Shown here piece by piece: positions 1-10,075 of a stretch of DNA of 64,000 bases (positions within the stretch are counted from its first letter, which is position 1; every line of letters starts with the position of its first letter). The notes under the pieces are model-generated. The model was not told the origin of the DNA. It did no database searches and was given only the letters and a program-made list of their open reading frames with translations. The translations under genes were made by a program, and so were the position numbers. This DNA is from Mytilus edulis (lineage: Eukaryota > Mollusca > Bivalvia > Mytilida > Mytilidae): contig NC_092349.1 of the NCBI RefSeq assembly GCF_963676685.1, positions 81,108,604 to 81,172,603 on the forward strand, given 5' to 3'.

Positions 1-372
1 CATGTGTTATGCTCTTGTCGCTGATGTTATTTTGCATCTGCAAAAAGAAGAGAACTGCAAAAACCAATTTCCGCCAACACCAATTCTCCTTCAATGTCGA
101 TGCAGATTCACTATCCGAAATAGAAATTGCAGATTTTGTTAATACACCAAAAAAAACTGTTTAAGTTAATATCTATCTCTGTATTTACTACTTTTTAATT
201 TGTAGAATATATCCTCATCGCAATTTATGAAAGGCTTCAAGAAATTATAAATTATTTTTTTCCACCACGTGAAAATAACAGACGAGTAGCCCCAGCACAA
301 CAACAACCACCAAGAATATTGAGAAGATCAAACAGGATATCTATTCGGCCACAGAGACTAACCTATGATTAA
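1..372 (+). other. Possible 3' coding remnant, retrotransposon-like tail
   Basis: The window opens inside an open frame that runs to a stop at 163. It has a hydrophobic stretch followed by a KKKR cluster, like a membrane anchor with a cytoplasmic tail. After a plausible acceptor (TTTGTAG ending at 206) a second open stretch runs to a stop at 372; it ends in a basic, proline-rich tail with RRSNR and PQRLTYD. I recall tails of that kind from the C-termini of Gypsy-type polyproteins in molluscs. The two stretches are in different frames and the upstream part lies outside the window, so whether this is one gene, an env-like and a pol remnant, or a host exon cannot be decided here. Confidence 0.3.
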
Positions 373-1480
373 TTTTCTAAACTTTTAAATTTTATGAAAT
401 TTTTTAAATTTTTTTTCTAAATTTTATATTTTTTTTATTTTTTTTTTTCTAAATTTTATAATCTTTTTTCTAAATTTTATAAACTTATTTATACACTGTT
501 ATCTAAATTTTAATAATCACTGATGAGGATGTATTCTACAAATCTACTTATATTATGAAAAATTATATCACCAAAACTTTTCAATTTTCTTTCATTTGAT
601 TTATTTGGATTAGTTACACTTTATTTTAATTAAAGAAAAGATTTTGATTATACTCGCATTTCTCTACTCTCATTTTATTATATTGTAAATAGTAGTATAC
701 ATGTAGTTTGTTTTTATAAATTCACCTTAGTTTATATGTTTCATGCTCATTCAAACCATAAATTTCATTATAAATCTATTCTTTTCATTAAATAATCTAC
801 TTTCTCTGGTATTAAAGTTCATTATTAATCTATTCCTTTCATTAAATTATTCTTTTTAGTTTTCCATTTACATATGTTTAGTTTTGTAATAGAAATAAAT
901 TAAATTAAAAAACAAATATGATTGGTATTATTGTATATATGTAAATAATATATATATGTATATAATGTTTGGAGAACTTTTTGTTTTTATGTTTACTTTA
1001 TCATCATTTTCATCTTTGGAATTTTTTCATATGAGAATTTACAGCATCCAAATTTAATTACAACATATTATCGCATATTTTATCATATTGTGTTTGCTTA
1101 AACTTTTTTTCTTTTGTTTTTATTACTTTTTATAGTGCTATATGATTAAGTTAAACCTAGAGATAAATATATAAAAATTCTTGATTTGTAACCGCTGTCA
1201 TGGTGCTTTCTATAACATGTTTTATGTGAAAAAAAATGGTGCATTACAAATGATGTAAGTTTTTTATAACCAAATTTCATTTGATAGTTCTCTTGTTTAT
1301 ATTATTTACAATTGTTATATAAATAGTGCAGAAAACTTGATTTGTTTTGAAACTTACTATGTTGTTTCATGGAATAAAGTATTTGTATTTGATATGTGTT
1401 AATAAATTAGACTTTTCTTAAACTTTTCCCACTGCATTGCTACCCCAATCAATGTGGATGATTACCAGTTGACACCATTT
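373..1480. other. AT-rich non-coding stretch
   Basis: No coding signal was seen. 395-520 contains repeated TTTTCTAAATTTTAT motifs, and 770-860 repeats a short CATTATAAATCTATTC-like motif. The remainder is AT-rich without recognisable structure. Confidence 0.5.
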
Positions 1481-1486
1481 GTATAT

Positions 1487-1925
1487 CATCTAGAAATTTG
1501 CAAACAAAAACTTTGCTTAATTAATTTTTATCTACTTTAAATTTATTAATTATAAAAGAAATATGGTTTAATTGCTGATGAGACAACTCTTCAAAGAGGT
1601 CAAACCACAAGCTTCAATCTCAAATCTTGTCAAGAAAATGAAATATTTACACAGGAAAAAAGAAGCTAGCTGAAAAAAAAGTCATGAACAAAACAAGATT
1701 CACCATTTACAATGATCCAAAGAAAAGAAAAGAGCATATCTAGAAATTTGCAAAACAAAAACTTTGCTTAAAACATTTTTATCAACTATTAATTATAAAA
1801 GATGGTAATCCACAAGCTTCAATCTCAAATCTTATCAAATGAAATATTTACACATGGGAAAAATTAGCTAGCTGCAAAAAAGTCATGAGCAAAACAATTA
1901 ACTACGATCCAAAGAAAAGAAAAGA
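1487..1925. repeat. Imperfect tandem duplication, unit about 250 bp
   Basis: The segment from 1487 (starting ATCTAGAAATTTGCAAA) recurs from 1737 in the same order: AACTTTGCTT, CCACAAGCTTCAATCTCAAATCTT, GAAATATTTACACA, AGCTAGCTG, GATCCAAAGAAAAG. The second copy is shorter because of internal deletions. Confidence 0.75.
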
Positions 1926-2345
1926 AAAAAGTAGCATGTAGGGGGAAAAATAGAGAGAGAGAGAAAAAGGAGATATGATCCACCATTGAAAATATGATCC
2001 AAAGAAAAGATGATCCAAAGAAAAGAAAAAAGTCGCTTATGTTCTAACGAAGGAAAAAATAGAGAGAGAGAAAAAGGAGATAGGATTCACCATTGAAACT
2101 ATGATCCAAAGAAAAGAAAAAAGGTGTTTTAACGATGAAAAAAATTAGAGCGAGAGAGAGAGAGAAAAAAAAAGGAGATAGTAATGAGATGTAAAAATAA
2201 TCGTCAAAATCCAACTCGATTTACCATTTGAAAATATGATCCAAAGAAAAGAAAAGAAAATAGGTTTTGTTTTAATGAAGGAAAAATTATATATAGAGAG
2301 AAAAAATAGTAATGAGATGTAAAAAATAACCATCAAAATCCGGTT
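1905..2345. repeat. Degenerate tandem repeat with GATCCAAAGAAAAG and GA-rich tracts
   Basis: At least four units share the order GATCCAAAGAAAAG, AACGAAGGAAAAA, (GA)n, GGAGATAG and CACCATTGAAA. The last two units add TAATGAGATGTAAAAA and a CATCAAAATCC block. A 63-aa minus-strand open frame across it is low-complexity and treated as chance. Confidence 0.7.
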
Positions 2346-2722
2346 CGAACAAATCTATAATATATAATTGATCTTAAATAAAAACAATCAAAATTTATTG
2401 AGTAATGATCACTTTTCAAATTTGAAAGGTGATAAACACTTTATATTTAAACTGATGAACTAAGATTTAATGTAAACAGAAGGTGTATTATCCAAATACT
2501 GCCGCAATATTGGAGATCAATCTGACATGAAAAATCGCGATCGGGACAGATCTACACTGAAATTACATATGAATTAATAAAATGGTGTAACATGGATAAT
2601 GGAAGGTTGGCGAGCCTTTAGGAGTAAATAAGTGTTGGAAACTATTATTCATAATTTAATGAAACGGAAGCTTTATTCCTTTATTAACGCGGTACACTCA
2701 ATTCTATCATAAAGCGATAAAA
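2346..2722. other. Probable left end region of the Polinton
   Basis: No coding frame. It lies directly upstream of the first plus-strand gene, so the left terminus and promoter of the Maverick/Polinton should be in or before it. I compared it by eye with the reverse complement of 15650-16900 and found no terminal inverted repeat and no clear target-site duplication. Confidence 0.3.
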
Positions 2723-3665
2723 ATGATGAACCAGGTTGAGTACATGAGGGGATTTGGTGGAGAAGTAGAGCGGGCTGAGTTGAATTTTGGAAGAAAGAAG
2801 AACATTGCGGTTACACCGTACAAGGGATATGTTTATATCCACATAGGCAGTTTAACAAGTAGCAGAAGCATAACTCTTGGGACTGATGAGTTTAAAGAGC
2901 TATGCAATCTGAAGCCAGTTCTTTTAAAAGCTGAGGCAGAAATAAAAAAACAGGTTAGTGATTTCTAATATTTAGCAGTAAATATTTACATGAACATATA
3001 GCTAAATTATTATCGTTCAGCAGCAAATAGTTGAGCGTGATATATATTTTATTCTCTAAGAAATAGGAGCGATCTACAAAATTATTTTAAAGTAAGATAT
3101 TGCGAGTGTTTAATAAAAGCACCAGCTGCAGATGTTTCACCTTATATGTTTTTTCGTAAATTTCACTACTGCTAGTAAGTACACATAATTTTCAAAGTTA
3201 TTGAAAGCGAGTAAAAACTATATGATAAACGTTCTAATTATCCTTCAACAGCAAATAATTGAACATAAATATATACTTTATAGGTTTAATATACAACAAA
3301 CGTTTTAGTTAAAAGTAAGTTATTGATAGAGAGTATTTACAAGCGGCTTGCGTTCAGCTGCAGATATTTCACTTGTTTCTGGGTTGATTTCACCACTGTT
3401 AGTATTAATTTTCAAAGTTATTGATAGCAAGTAAAAAATGTTTTGATAAACGTTCAGTTGCAGATATTTCAACATTTTTGTTTCTAGGTAAATTTCTCAA
3501 CCGCTAATAAATACGAATTTCTTTCCCACAGCAAACGTTGATTTATATGATTTCTTACACGTTCAATTGTTTTTATTATATATTAATTTTTTTAGCTGCA
3601 AAAACCTAGCAGGAAAAAGAAGGTTATAGTTGTTGAAGAGGAAGAAGAAGAAGAAGAAGAAGAAG

Positions 3666-3697
<32 letters not shown>

Positions 3698-3842
3698 GAA
3701 GAAGAAGAAGTAAAAAAAGTTACTTTGAAAAGAAAGGTAAAACAACTTTTGTTTTTTTTTTCTATGTAAATCAAAATAAGTAGTTATAATTTTCAAGTTT
3801 ATGAATTTAAAGTAATTATCCAATTAAATGTACCATAAAAAG

Positions 3843-3874
<32 letters not shown>

Positions 3875-4107
3875 AAACATTGAAATAACTTTAAAATTTT
3901 AAGATGATTTTCTATATTATGATATTCTTATTTTAGAGAAAGGTGATTGCTATCAGCGATAGCGATGAGGAGGCGGGAGTGTCAGAGTCGGACGTCAGAA
4001 AGGTGATTGTTGCAGCAGAATCTGGCCCGTTCAAGGGGCTAAAGAAGAAAAAGAAAACAGCTGGAGCTGGATTCATACTTTCTGAAGCAGTTGAAGATGG
4101 CGAGTGA
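2723..4107 (+). CDS. PC4-like ssDNA-binding protein with acidic and lysine-rich tail, three exons
   Basis: Inferred exons are 2723-2953, 3596-3736 and 3937-4107, all joined in phase 0 with GT-AG introns, giving 180 residues. Residues about 25-77 resemble the C-terminal domain of transcriptional coactivator PC4/p15, a small fold that binds single-stranded DNA: a KNIAV strand, YKG then YVYIHIG, a SITLGTDEFKEL segment and a final helix. Exon 2 encodes a lysine patch and a long Glu run from a (GAA)n tract. Exon 3 is rich in Ser, Asp, Glu and Lys. The gene faces the minus-strand capsid and polymerase cluster, so I infer it belongs to the Polinton and serves replication or late transcription. A captured host PC4 gene is the alternative. 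Its stop overlaps the start of the next gene by 11 bases. Confidence 0.65.
2995..3480. repeat. Tandem duplication inside intron 1 of the PC4-like gene
   Basis: Two degenerate copies of about 240 bp start near 2995 and 3249. They share AGCAAATA-TTGA, AGCTGCAGATRTTTCAC, CACTRCTRGTA and TTTTCAAAGTTATTGA, with a third partial copy after 3455. Confidence 0.6.
3637..3714 (+). repeat. (GAA)n trinucleotide tract coding for poly-Glu
   Basis: A nearly pure GAA/GAG run inside exon 2 of the PC4-like gene encodes about 25 acidic residues, interrupted by GTA (Val). On the other strand it gives poly-Phe and poly-Ser frames that are artefacts. Confidence 0.85.
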
Positions 4108-5265
4108 AGATAACACCAGTAAGTGATCAAATTTTTATTCTGTTTCTAATATGTTCTTATATACAATAGTTAGGATAGAAATCATTTATAACTTAGCAAC
4201 ATTTTTCCAATCAAAGATTGATTTATCAATATGTGAAATACTCGCTTTAAGATAAAACCATTGCCTTTGATTTAAAGCGATCTCATTTCTAAGAGGATCA
4301 TTTCTCAATAATACAAACAGTTCACTATTCAATATACATGTATTTACAAAAATATCTTCAGATAAAGCAAAAGTGTCCATTTTATTACAAAATAAATCGT
4401 TTCCGCTACTGTTTCGTTTAACATCATCAGATATGAATGGAGGATCATTTTCACTGTTTAATGGCCCATTTATTAATATAACTGCTAGAGTTATCGAACA
4501 GAATAACAATCCGACAATTTTCATCTTTGCACCAAGCCAGTGCAGTTGTGGAAACTGGTCACTGATTTCAGCTGTATCCATATTGATAAAATTGTAATCA
4601 TGCTCATCTGTCATTTTAAGTGAATATTCTTCCACATTTGCACTACTCAATTCATCCTTTTCATTTATTTTAGAAATCTCCATTATGAAATCCAATTTCT
4701 TAATACAGGTGTCGCACTTTGTTCATTTGTTTTCATGCATGTATCTGTAGATTTATGATGTGAAAACTATTTTACTAGAGTTTATGTATCTTATTTATTT
4801 CTTTTAGCCAATCAGAACAGAAAAAGGACAATGGGAGAAGAAGTAGAAAAAAAGACACTGAGTGAAAAACGAAAGCGGTCAGCTCCACCTTCATTAAGAA
4901 CTTTATCTGTTGCATGTATTTATAATAAATTAACAACAAAATGTGATATTCAAATGAGAGATTTTTTTTGTAAAATTCCCTCACCAATTTTAATTATTTT
5001 TATGGATTATGCAGACTTTCAATTTGTTTTAAATCCTGGATTTGCCGAATTAGATGTGTTTAATGCTGCCGAGGAAATTTTTGATCAAAGATATCAATTA
5101 AATAAAATGATAAGGGAATGCAGCCATTTCACATCTGAAGAGATATTCATTCATTTAAAGAACGTCCCAGGGTCTGTTTTAAATTCACTCGGACTTTCGT
5201 TCAATAGGGAGAACTTTTCCGATATTTTAAGGAAAATATTAAACATGCGATTTTCACGTGTTTAA
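4097..5265 (+). CDS. Unknown basic protein, two exons, overlapping the PC4-like gene
   Basis: Exon 1 (4097-4118, 22 bases) starts at an ATG inside the last codons of the PC4-like gene. A GTAAGT donor follows, and the acceptor TTTTAG leads into exon 2 (4808-5265). The joined length is 480 bases (159 residues), in frame. The alternative is an unspliced start at the ATG at 4831 (144 residues). The N-terminus is charged (EKKTLSEKRKRS); the rest is a compact globular sequence with a hydrophobic PSPILIIFMDYADF segment and helical C-terminal half. I do not recognise the family. The overlapping start and stop with the upstream gene match the packing of the minus-strand cluster and suggest one transcription unit of the element. 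Confidence 0.5.
4186..4695 (-). CDS. Putative single-span membrane protein, nested antisense
   Basis: This 169-residue frame lies wholly within the intron of the plus-strand gene, on the opposite strand. An acidic N-terminal part of about 56 residues is followed by one strong hydrophobic segment (residues about 58-77, IVGLLFCSITLAVILI). A C-terminal part follows with an Asn-Ser-Ser glycosylation-type site and two Cys (103, 120), which suggests a type II membrane topology. No family was recognised. Its composition is unlike the AT-rich junk frames around it, but it has no visible promoter or homologue I can name. It may be an accessory gene of the Polinton, or chance. Confidence 0.4.
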   Translation of the reverse strand: MDFIMEISKINEKDELSSANVEEYSLKMTDEHDYNFINMDTAEISDQFPQLHWLGAKMKIVGLLFCSITLAVILINGPLNSENDPPFISDDVKRNSSGNDLFCNKMDTFALSEDIFVNTCILNSELFVLLRNDPLRNEIALNQRQWFYLKASISHIDKSIFDWKNVAKL

Positions 5266-5850
5266 TTTACCAAAGAATATGTCTCATATATTTTAATCTA
5301 AAATTTAAGAAATTTATTTGTAATATTTTCATCGTGTTTGAAGGTCTTTTTCCCCATTGCACAATGTATTTCACTGGTGCGTTTGAAGGTGTAATTCCCC
5401 ATTTTCATAATTGTGTTTAATTTACCAAAGAATATGTCTCTTATATTTTAATCTAAAATTTATTTGTAATATTTTCATCGTGTTTGAAGGTGTTATTCCC
5501 CATTGTCCAATGTATTTCACTGGTGTGTTTGAAGGTGTTATTCCCCATTTGAAGGTGTTATTCCCCATTGACATAATGTTTGAAGGTGTTATTCCCCATT
5601 GTTCTAATGTTTGAAGGTGCTATTCCCCATTGTTCTAATGTTCGAAGGTGTTATTTCACATTGTCCTATGTTTGAAGGTGTTATTCCCCATTGTCCTATT
5701 GCCTTAATGTTTGAAGGTGTTATTCCCCATTGTCCTATTGTCATTATGTTTGAAGTTTGTTTGAAGGTCCATTTGGGTTTTAAAGTTATGTATTTTCATT
5801 GGGGTTTTTAAGTTAAAGTCGCCATTTTACCATGCTACTCCCCATTGCCC
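5264..5850. repeat. Minisatellite between convergent transcription units
   Basis: About 10-12 copies of a 24-30 bp unit (core GTTTGAAGGTGTTATTCCCC, then ATTG and a short variable tail) span 5335-5770. The first copies sit inside a longer duplication: 5264-5395 repeats at 5417-5540 (TTTAATTTACCAAAGAATATGTCTC and following). The tract fills the gap between the 3' end of the plus-strand gene (5265) and the polymerase stop (6032). Open frames through it (FEGVIPHCP repeats) are by-products of a unit length often divisible by three. Confidence 0.85.
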
Positions 5851-6031
5851 TATGTATTTCACTTCCCCAGGTTGATAGCAAACGGATAAAACTTAAATAT
5901 GTTGATATATTTTATTATAAAATCATATATTTATTTACATGAAATAAAATATTATATAATTATTGTACAGTGTGTTTTCTTTTTCTTGAATTTATTACGG
6001 ATATGGATTTTTTTTTCAATTTACAATTGTA

Positions 6032-9000
6032 TTAATGTTTTTCTTTTAATTTTCTATGAAAATATGCTAGCGAATGCACATTATCATCCAGCAAGTGTCT
6101 CTTGTCATCATATGGTGATAGTCCACTTTTCACAACCTTCACCATGTGAATCTGATGGTTGAAACTTCTCAAAGTGTACATATGCGAGAGTAGTGGAGAA
6201 CAATTGAACAAGGTGTTTTTATATTGTTCGAATCTAACATTTCGGGTTTTAATACCCTTTGCTACTACAGTTTCCTTGTCGTCTGCGGTGATAAAACTAT
6301 ACATTTTTGCTCTTAGTCCGATATATTCCACCATTTGAATGGACTTGCATTCATCTTTGAATAAACCAATAATCGATTTCCTGTCTTTGGTGTAAAGAGG
6401 GTGATCAGCTGGATAATTTGAAAAGTCATATAGCTCACTGTTTAACGACATGTCTCTATATATGTCATCAGTTCTCACATGCATAATGAAACTGTCAGTA
6501 TCTGTGTAACATAATGTTACATTCTCCTTGTATAGTTTTTTCATGTGGTTGTAGTAGTAATCAACCATGTGCGCCTTTGACAGATCGAGAATCATTTGTC
6601 CTAGGTAAATTGGTTTGTTGAAGAAAATTTTTGTTTTGGTTTGTAGCACGCCGCACAAGTGGTCGTTGAATATCTTAAAGCTTTTAAATGATGATTTTGC
6701 AGTAAGTTTTTGAAACTTATCCCACCTATGACAGAGAGAGAAGTTGATATGTTTCCGCAACGATTCCATTGATTTACCGAAAATAGCATTGTTGCCATTT
6801 TTAAAAAGTTTTTGCTCGAAATTGCTAGTAGCCTTTTTCCTCATTTCGGTATTGAAGTCAATATACTGTTTCAACCATGGACGCTGTTCAAATGAAACTA
6901 TATTGTGAATCTTCTTCAAAACCAAACCTAGTTTGAGGTATAACTTTAGATTCACATAGTGCAAGATGTAATGCTTTTTATCTTTCAAAGTAGCTAGCAA
7001 TTTGGTGCTCGGTTGGTATTCTTTCCCATCATCATTTGCTTGCTCATACAGATGACGTGAATGAGGTGAAAGCATTTCATTTGTTATCACTCCTTTTTCA
7101 ACTGCAAGAGGAAAATCATTGTGAAGATCGTGTAAGTTATCTGGGTAATCCAAATCGCATTCAATGACATATCCGATGTCAGCGTTATTGGATACATTTA
7201 AGACATTGAAATCGTTTATTTCCTCTTCTGACAACCACTGGAATTTCCCCACAGCTAATGGCATGCTCATGCTTAAACCGTATAAATTGTTCGCATCTAC
7301 ATACATCAAGTATGAAGTTGGTAAAGCTGGATCATAATTGCTCAAGTAGGGATTGTTTGCTTTTGCATGTCTGCAGCTCACCATTGTTAAACCTCCTCGT
7401 ATACTCTGCTCAAAGAAGAGCCACATTGTAGGATCTGTCAATAGCTCAAGTCTCACACCAGTCATTTTCAATGCAGATTGCCAGGAAAGCCCTGGAAGAG
7501 TGTAATAATTTGCAGGGTCGAGGGAATAGTTCGTTATCCACTTCTTCCTGAAAGTTTGAAATACATCAGCTAATAATAGAACGTCAGTTTTTAGATAAAG
7601 ATCGTGATATTCGCCTATATTCTTAATATTCATTTGATTCCATACCCGTTGCGCATGTTCATACTCGGTTTGACTAATTGTTTTCTCTGATAAATTGCTG
7701 TAGAATTTGTCTATAGAGGGTAATTCAGTTTCATTGAACCTTGCTGCATTGTCAATGTATTCGTAAGGATATGTTCCTTTTTTCAACAAAAGAGCAATCC
7801 GCTTATCATCATCAAATTCTTTTGTAAAATGTTTAAATGTTTCTTTCGGATTCTCCTTAGACATTGACGATACCAATTCCTCTAGTGAACAATTCAAAAA
7901 CTGGTATGAATCGATAAAGCGCAGATTGGATAGGTTGAAACTGATGTACTTTTCTGCATTCGTGGCTATGCAGCCAATTTCTTCACTCTTGAAAATACCT
8001 ATCGAGGAACAGATTAAATGTGCATCAAACTGTTTCAGGTTATGAAATATAACTGGCACGAATGTGTGTTCTTTAAAATTAAGATTGCAATCTCTGCATG
8101 AAGCGCCACGAAATTTACCTGAAACATGTGCATGGTCTCGAACGCGGATAGTGGAATCTGTAAATTCTTCCATGCAAATGTGGCAATGTGTACTTGATTG
8201 AAAATCTTCCTCATCTTCAACAGTCATGCACAAGGGTTCAGGATTGTTCAAAATAGCCTTTATACGTTTATTTTCGTCAAGAAGACTATGAAGGAAGTGT
8301 TCACTAACATTTTCACCTCTATATATTTTAGGTGGTTGAGTGTATCTGTCATCGATGCAAACAACTTGATAACCGTACCCGCATGGTATCAACTTTGTTA
8401 ATTTCGTTGTGCTGGTTCGATTATCTTCTGGCTCTTCAGTAACCATAGGTTCGCAAAATGTTTCCATGTCAGCATAAATAACAAATGATGTTTGTAACTG
8501 TTTGGCGTGATCTTGAAATGTTAGTATATCGTCTACCCCCTTGGTGGGATATGTCACATGTTGAGCTTCAAATTTTGAGCAGTATTTTATATGTTTCTCT
8601 AAAGTATGTTCACTGGTGAAACCTGATAAACAGAATCTGCAATACTTATGACTGCGTCCCAAGCATTTTGTTCGATATAAAAGTCTATTGAGATCTGTAA
8701 TCAAACACCAGTGACTTTTATTCCCACTTTTCAAATACAATAAGTCAACTTCATGATGAGCTTCTCTTAGACCTGTTACATGGAGGGGGAAAAATTCACC
8801 CTCTTCAAATCCTAACACCATTACTGAAATGTTATTCTGCCTTTCAAATTTACTCACAAATGATGGTGCAACGGGCAATTGTATACCTTCCATGTTCAAT
8901 TCATGTTCATATGGGATGTAGTGATGCACTTTAGAAGGGTCACCTGAACACGTAGGATGTATGGATGCTATAATAGCATATACAAAACATTTTTCATCTA

Positions 9001-9835
9001 AGTTTCTTATGTTGAGTAACGCTCTGGTTGCAGCAAGAGTTCTTGGTAGGGGTATATACGATCCACCGCCTAAAGGTTTATATTTAGCTGTATTAATCTC
9101 AATGTGTTTAATATGATCTAATGACCAACCGCTCCCATTTCGTATATACTCATCAAAACTTTTGAATATTTTTTGATATGTCACATTAATATCATGTTCA
9201 TCATCTATATTTGCTCTATCAACTAGATTCGATGTCTTCGAGATAAAATGTGCATTATTCTTTAAATCATTACCACCTTCACCTCCATTCGGCTTGATCA
9301 TTTGCACAAGACAATTCATATACCACTTAATATGACCGAGTTCATCACACATCTCTTGTAAATGAGTTTTTACCTCATGCTTAATTCCAGATAAAAATGC
9401 TAGAAGATCATACTTTTCCCCATTATCCTCATTCGGATAAATGAAACGAGCTCGTGCTATTCCCAAGAGAGCAGACTTATCCACACTTTTATGTTTGATT
9501 GTAGTATGTGAATTTGAATCAGTGTTTCCTGAACCAGTCTGATAAGTTGTATGATCGATGTTGCTATGTTTAAACAAATTTTCCGCTGAATCAAAATGTC
9601 TATCACATTGTCGACATGGAAATGTACAACTGTTTCTCTGGTGTCTCTTCAGTTTGGAAGGGTGATCAAACAGAAGTTTACAATAATAACATGAATAGAC
9701 CTTAACCGTAAGATTTGATCTGTTGTCATTATCAACACTCAATCGATCATTTAACTCTCGCAACTGCTGTTGATATTGAGGGTTACTGTCAGGATAAAGA
9801 CGCAATAAATCCTCGCAGAAATGATCATCAGCCAT
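6032..9835 (-). CDS. polB: Protein-primed family B DNA polymerase (Polinton pPolB)
   Basis: This 1267-residue protein replicates the linear Polinton genome by protein priming (family knowledge). Paired Cys/His fingers lie at residues about 48-93. A conserved animal-Polinton region follows at 235-380, with another zinc-binding stretch at 399-420. The exonuclease motifs are Exo I YADMETF (454-460), Exo II HNLKQFD (598-604) and Exo III YLKTD (747-751). Between Exo I and II is an HNH/endonuclease VII-like cluster (CHIC 551-554, RDHAH 566-570, CRDCN 580-584). The polymerase motifs are A DANNLYG (847-853), B NNAIFGKS (1015-1022) and C YTDTDSF (1110-1116). All catalytic acids are present and there is no internal stop, so the enzyme looks intact. 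It is the most 3' gene of the minus cluster. The ATG at 9835 follows a TATA-like box. Confidence 0.95.
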   Translation of the reverse strand: MADDHFCEDLLRLYPDSNPQYQQQLRELNDRLSVDNDNRSNLTVKVYSCYYCKLLFDHPSKLKRHQRNSCTFPCRQCDRHFDSAENLFKHSNIDHTTYQTGSGNTDSNSHTTIKHKSVDKSALLGIARARFIYPNEDNGEKYDLLAFLSGIKHEVKTHLQEMCDELGHIKWYMNCLVQMIKPNGGEGGNDLKNNAHFISKTSNLVDRANIDDEHDINVTYQKIFKSFDEYIRNGSGWSLDHIKHIEINTAKYKPLGGGSYIPLPRTLAATRALLNIRNLDEKCFVYAIIASIHPTCSGDPSKVHHYIPYEHELNMEGIQLPVAPSFVSKFERQNNISVMVLGFEEGEFFPLHVTGLREAHHEVDLLYLKSGNKSHWCLITDLNRLLYRTKCLGRSHKYCRFCLSGFTSEHTLEKHIKYCSKFEAQHVTYPTKGVDDILTFQDHAKQLQTSFVIYADMETFCEPMVTEEPEDNRTSTTKLTKLIPCGYGYQVVCIDDRYTQPPKIYRGENVSEHFLHSLLDENKRIKAILNNPEPLCMTVEDEEDFQSSTHCHICMEEFTDSTIRVRDHAHVSGKFRGASCRDCNLNFKEHTFVPVIFHNLKQFDAHLICSSIGIFKSEEIGCIATNAEKYISFNLSNLRFIDSYQFLNCSLEELVSSMSKENPKETFKHFTKEFDDDKRIALLLKKGTYPYEYIDNAARFNETELPSIDKFYSNLSEKTISQTEYEHAQRVWNQMNIKNIGEYHDLYLKTDVLLLADVFQTFRKKWITNYSLDPANYYTLPGLSWQSALKMTGVRLELLTDPTMWLFFEQSIRGGLTMVSCRHAKANNPYLSNYDPALPTSYLMYVDANNLYGLSMSMPLAVGKFQWLSEEEINDFNVLNVSNNADIGYVIECDLDYPDNLHDLHNDFPLAVEKGVITNEMLSPHSRHLYEQANDDGKEYQPSTKLLATLKDKKHYILHYVNLKLYLKLGLVLKKIHNIVSFEQRPWLKQYIDFNTEMRKKATSNFEQKLFKNGNNAIFGKSMESLRKHINFSLCHRWDKFQKLTAKSSFKSFKIFNDHLCGVLQTKTKIFFNKPIYLGQMILDLSKAHMVDYYYNHMKKLYKENVTLCYTDTDSFIMHVRTDDIYRDMSLNSELYDFSNYPADHPLYTKDRKSIIGLFKDECKSIQMVEYIGLRAKMYSFITADDKETVVAKGIKTRNVRFEQYKNTLFNCSPLLSHMYTLRSFNHQIHMVKVVKSGLSPYDDKRHLLDDNVHSLAYFHRKLKEKH

Positions 9836-9866
9836 GACAATTGTGATATCAATAGCACTTTCAACG

Positions 9867-9878
9867 TTTTATATATAC
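9867..9878 (-). promoter_or_regulatory. TATA-like box upstream of pPolB
   Basis: On the minus strand the sequence reads TATATATAAAAC about 32-43 bases before the polymerase ATG, in the only sizeable gap (9836-10075) of the minus cluster. This suggests the polymerase has its own promoter, separate from the capsid genes. Confidence 0.45.
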
Positions 9879-10075
9879 TACGCGATCGTGGACTAGAACT
9901 AATAGGCGAACATATGTTATCTAAATATTTATTTTATTAATTAAATTTAAAGGTACACAGTGTAAATATACAAATAGACAATATATTATATACATATATA
10001 AATATAGACAAATTTAAAGAAAAATACAAGTGATTGATTGAAGTCTCCAATAGTTTTAAATAATCCACTTCTTCA

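Noticed and set aside
3563-3823. Minus-strand poly-Phe and poly-Ser frames
   Set aside because: Antisense of the (GAA)n tract in exon 2 of the PC4-like gene.
5411-5811. Two frames with FEGVIPHCP repeats
   Set aside because: Frames follow the minisatellite; they lack a conserved start, splice context or non-repetitive domain.
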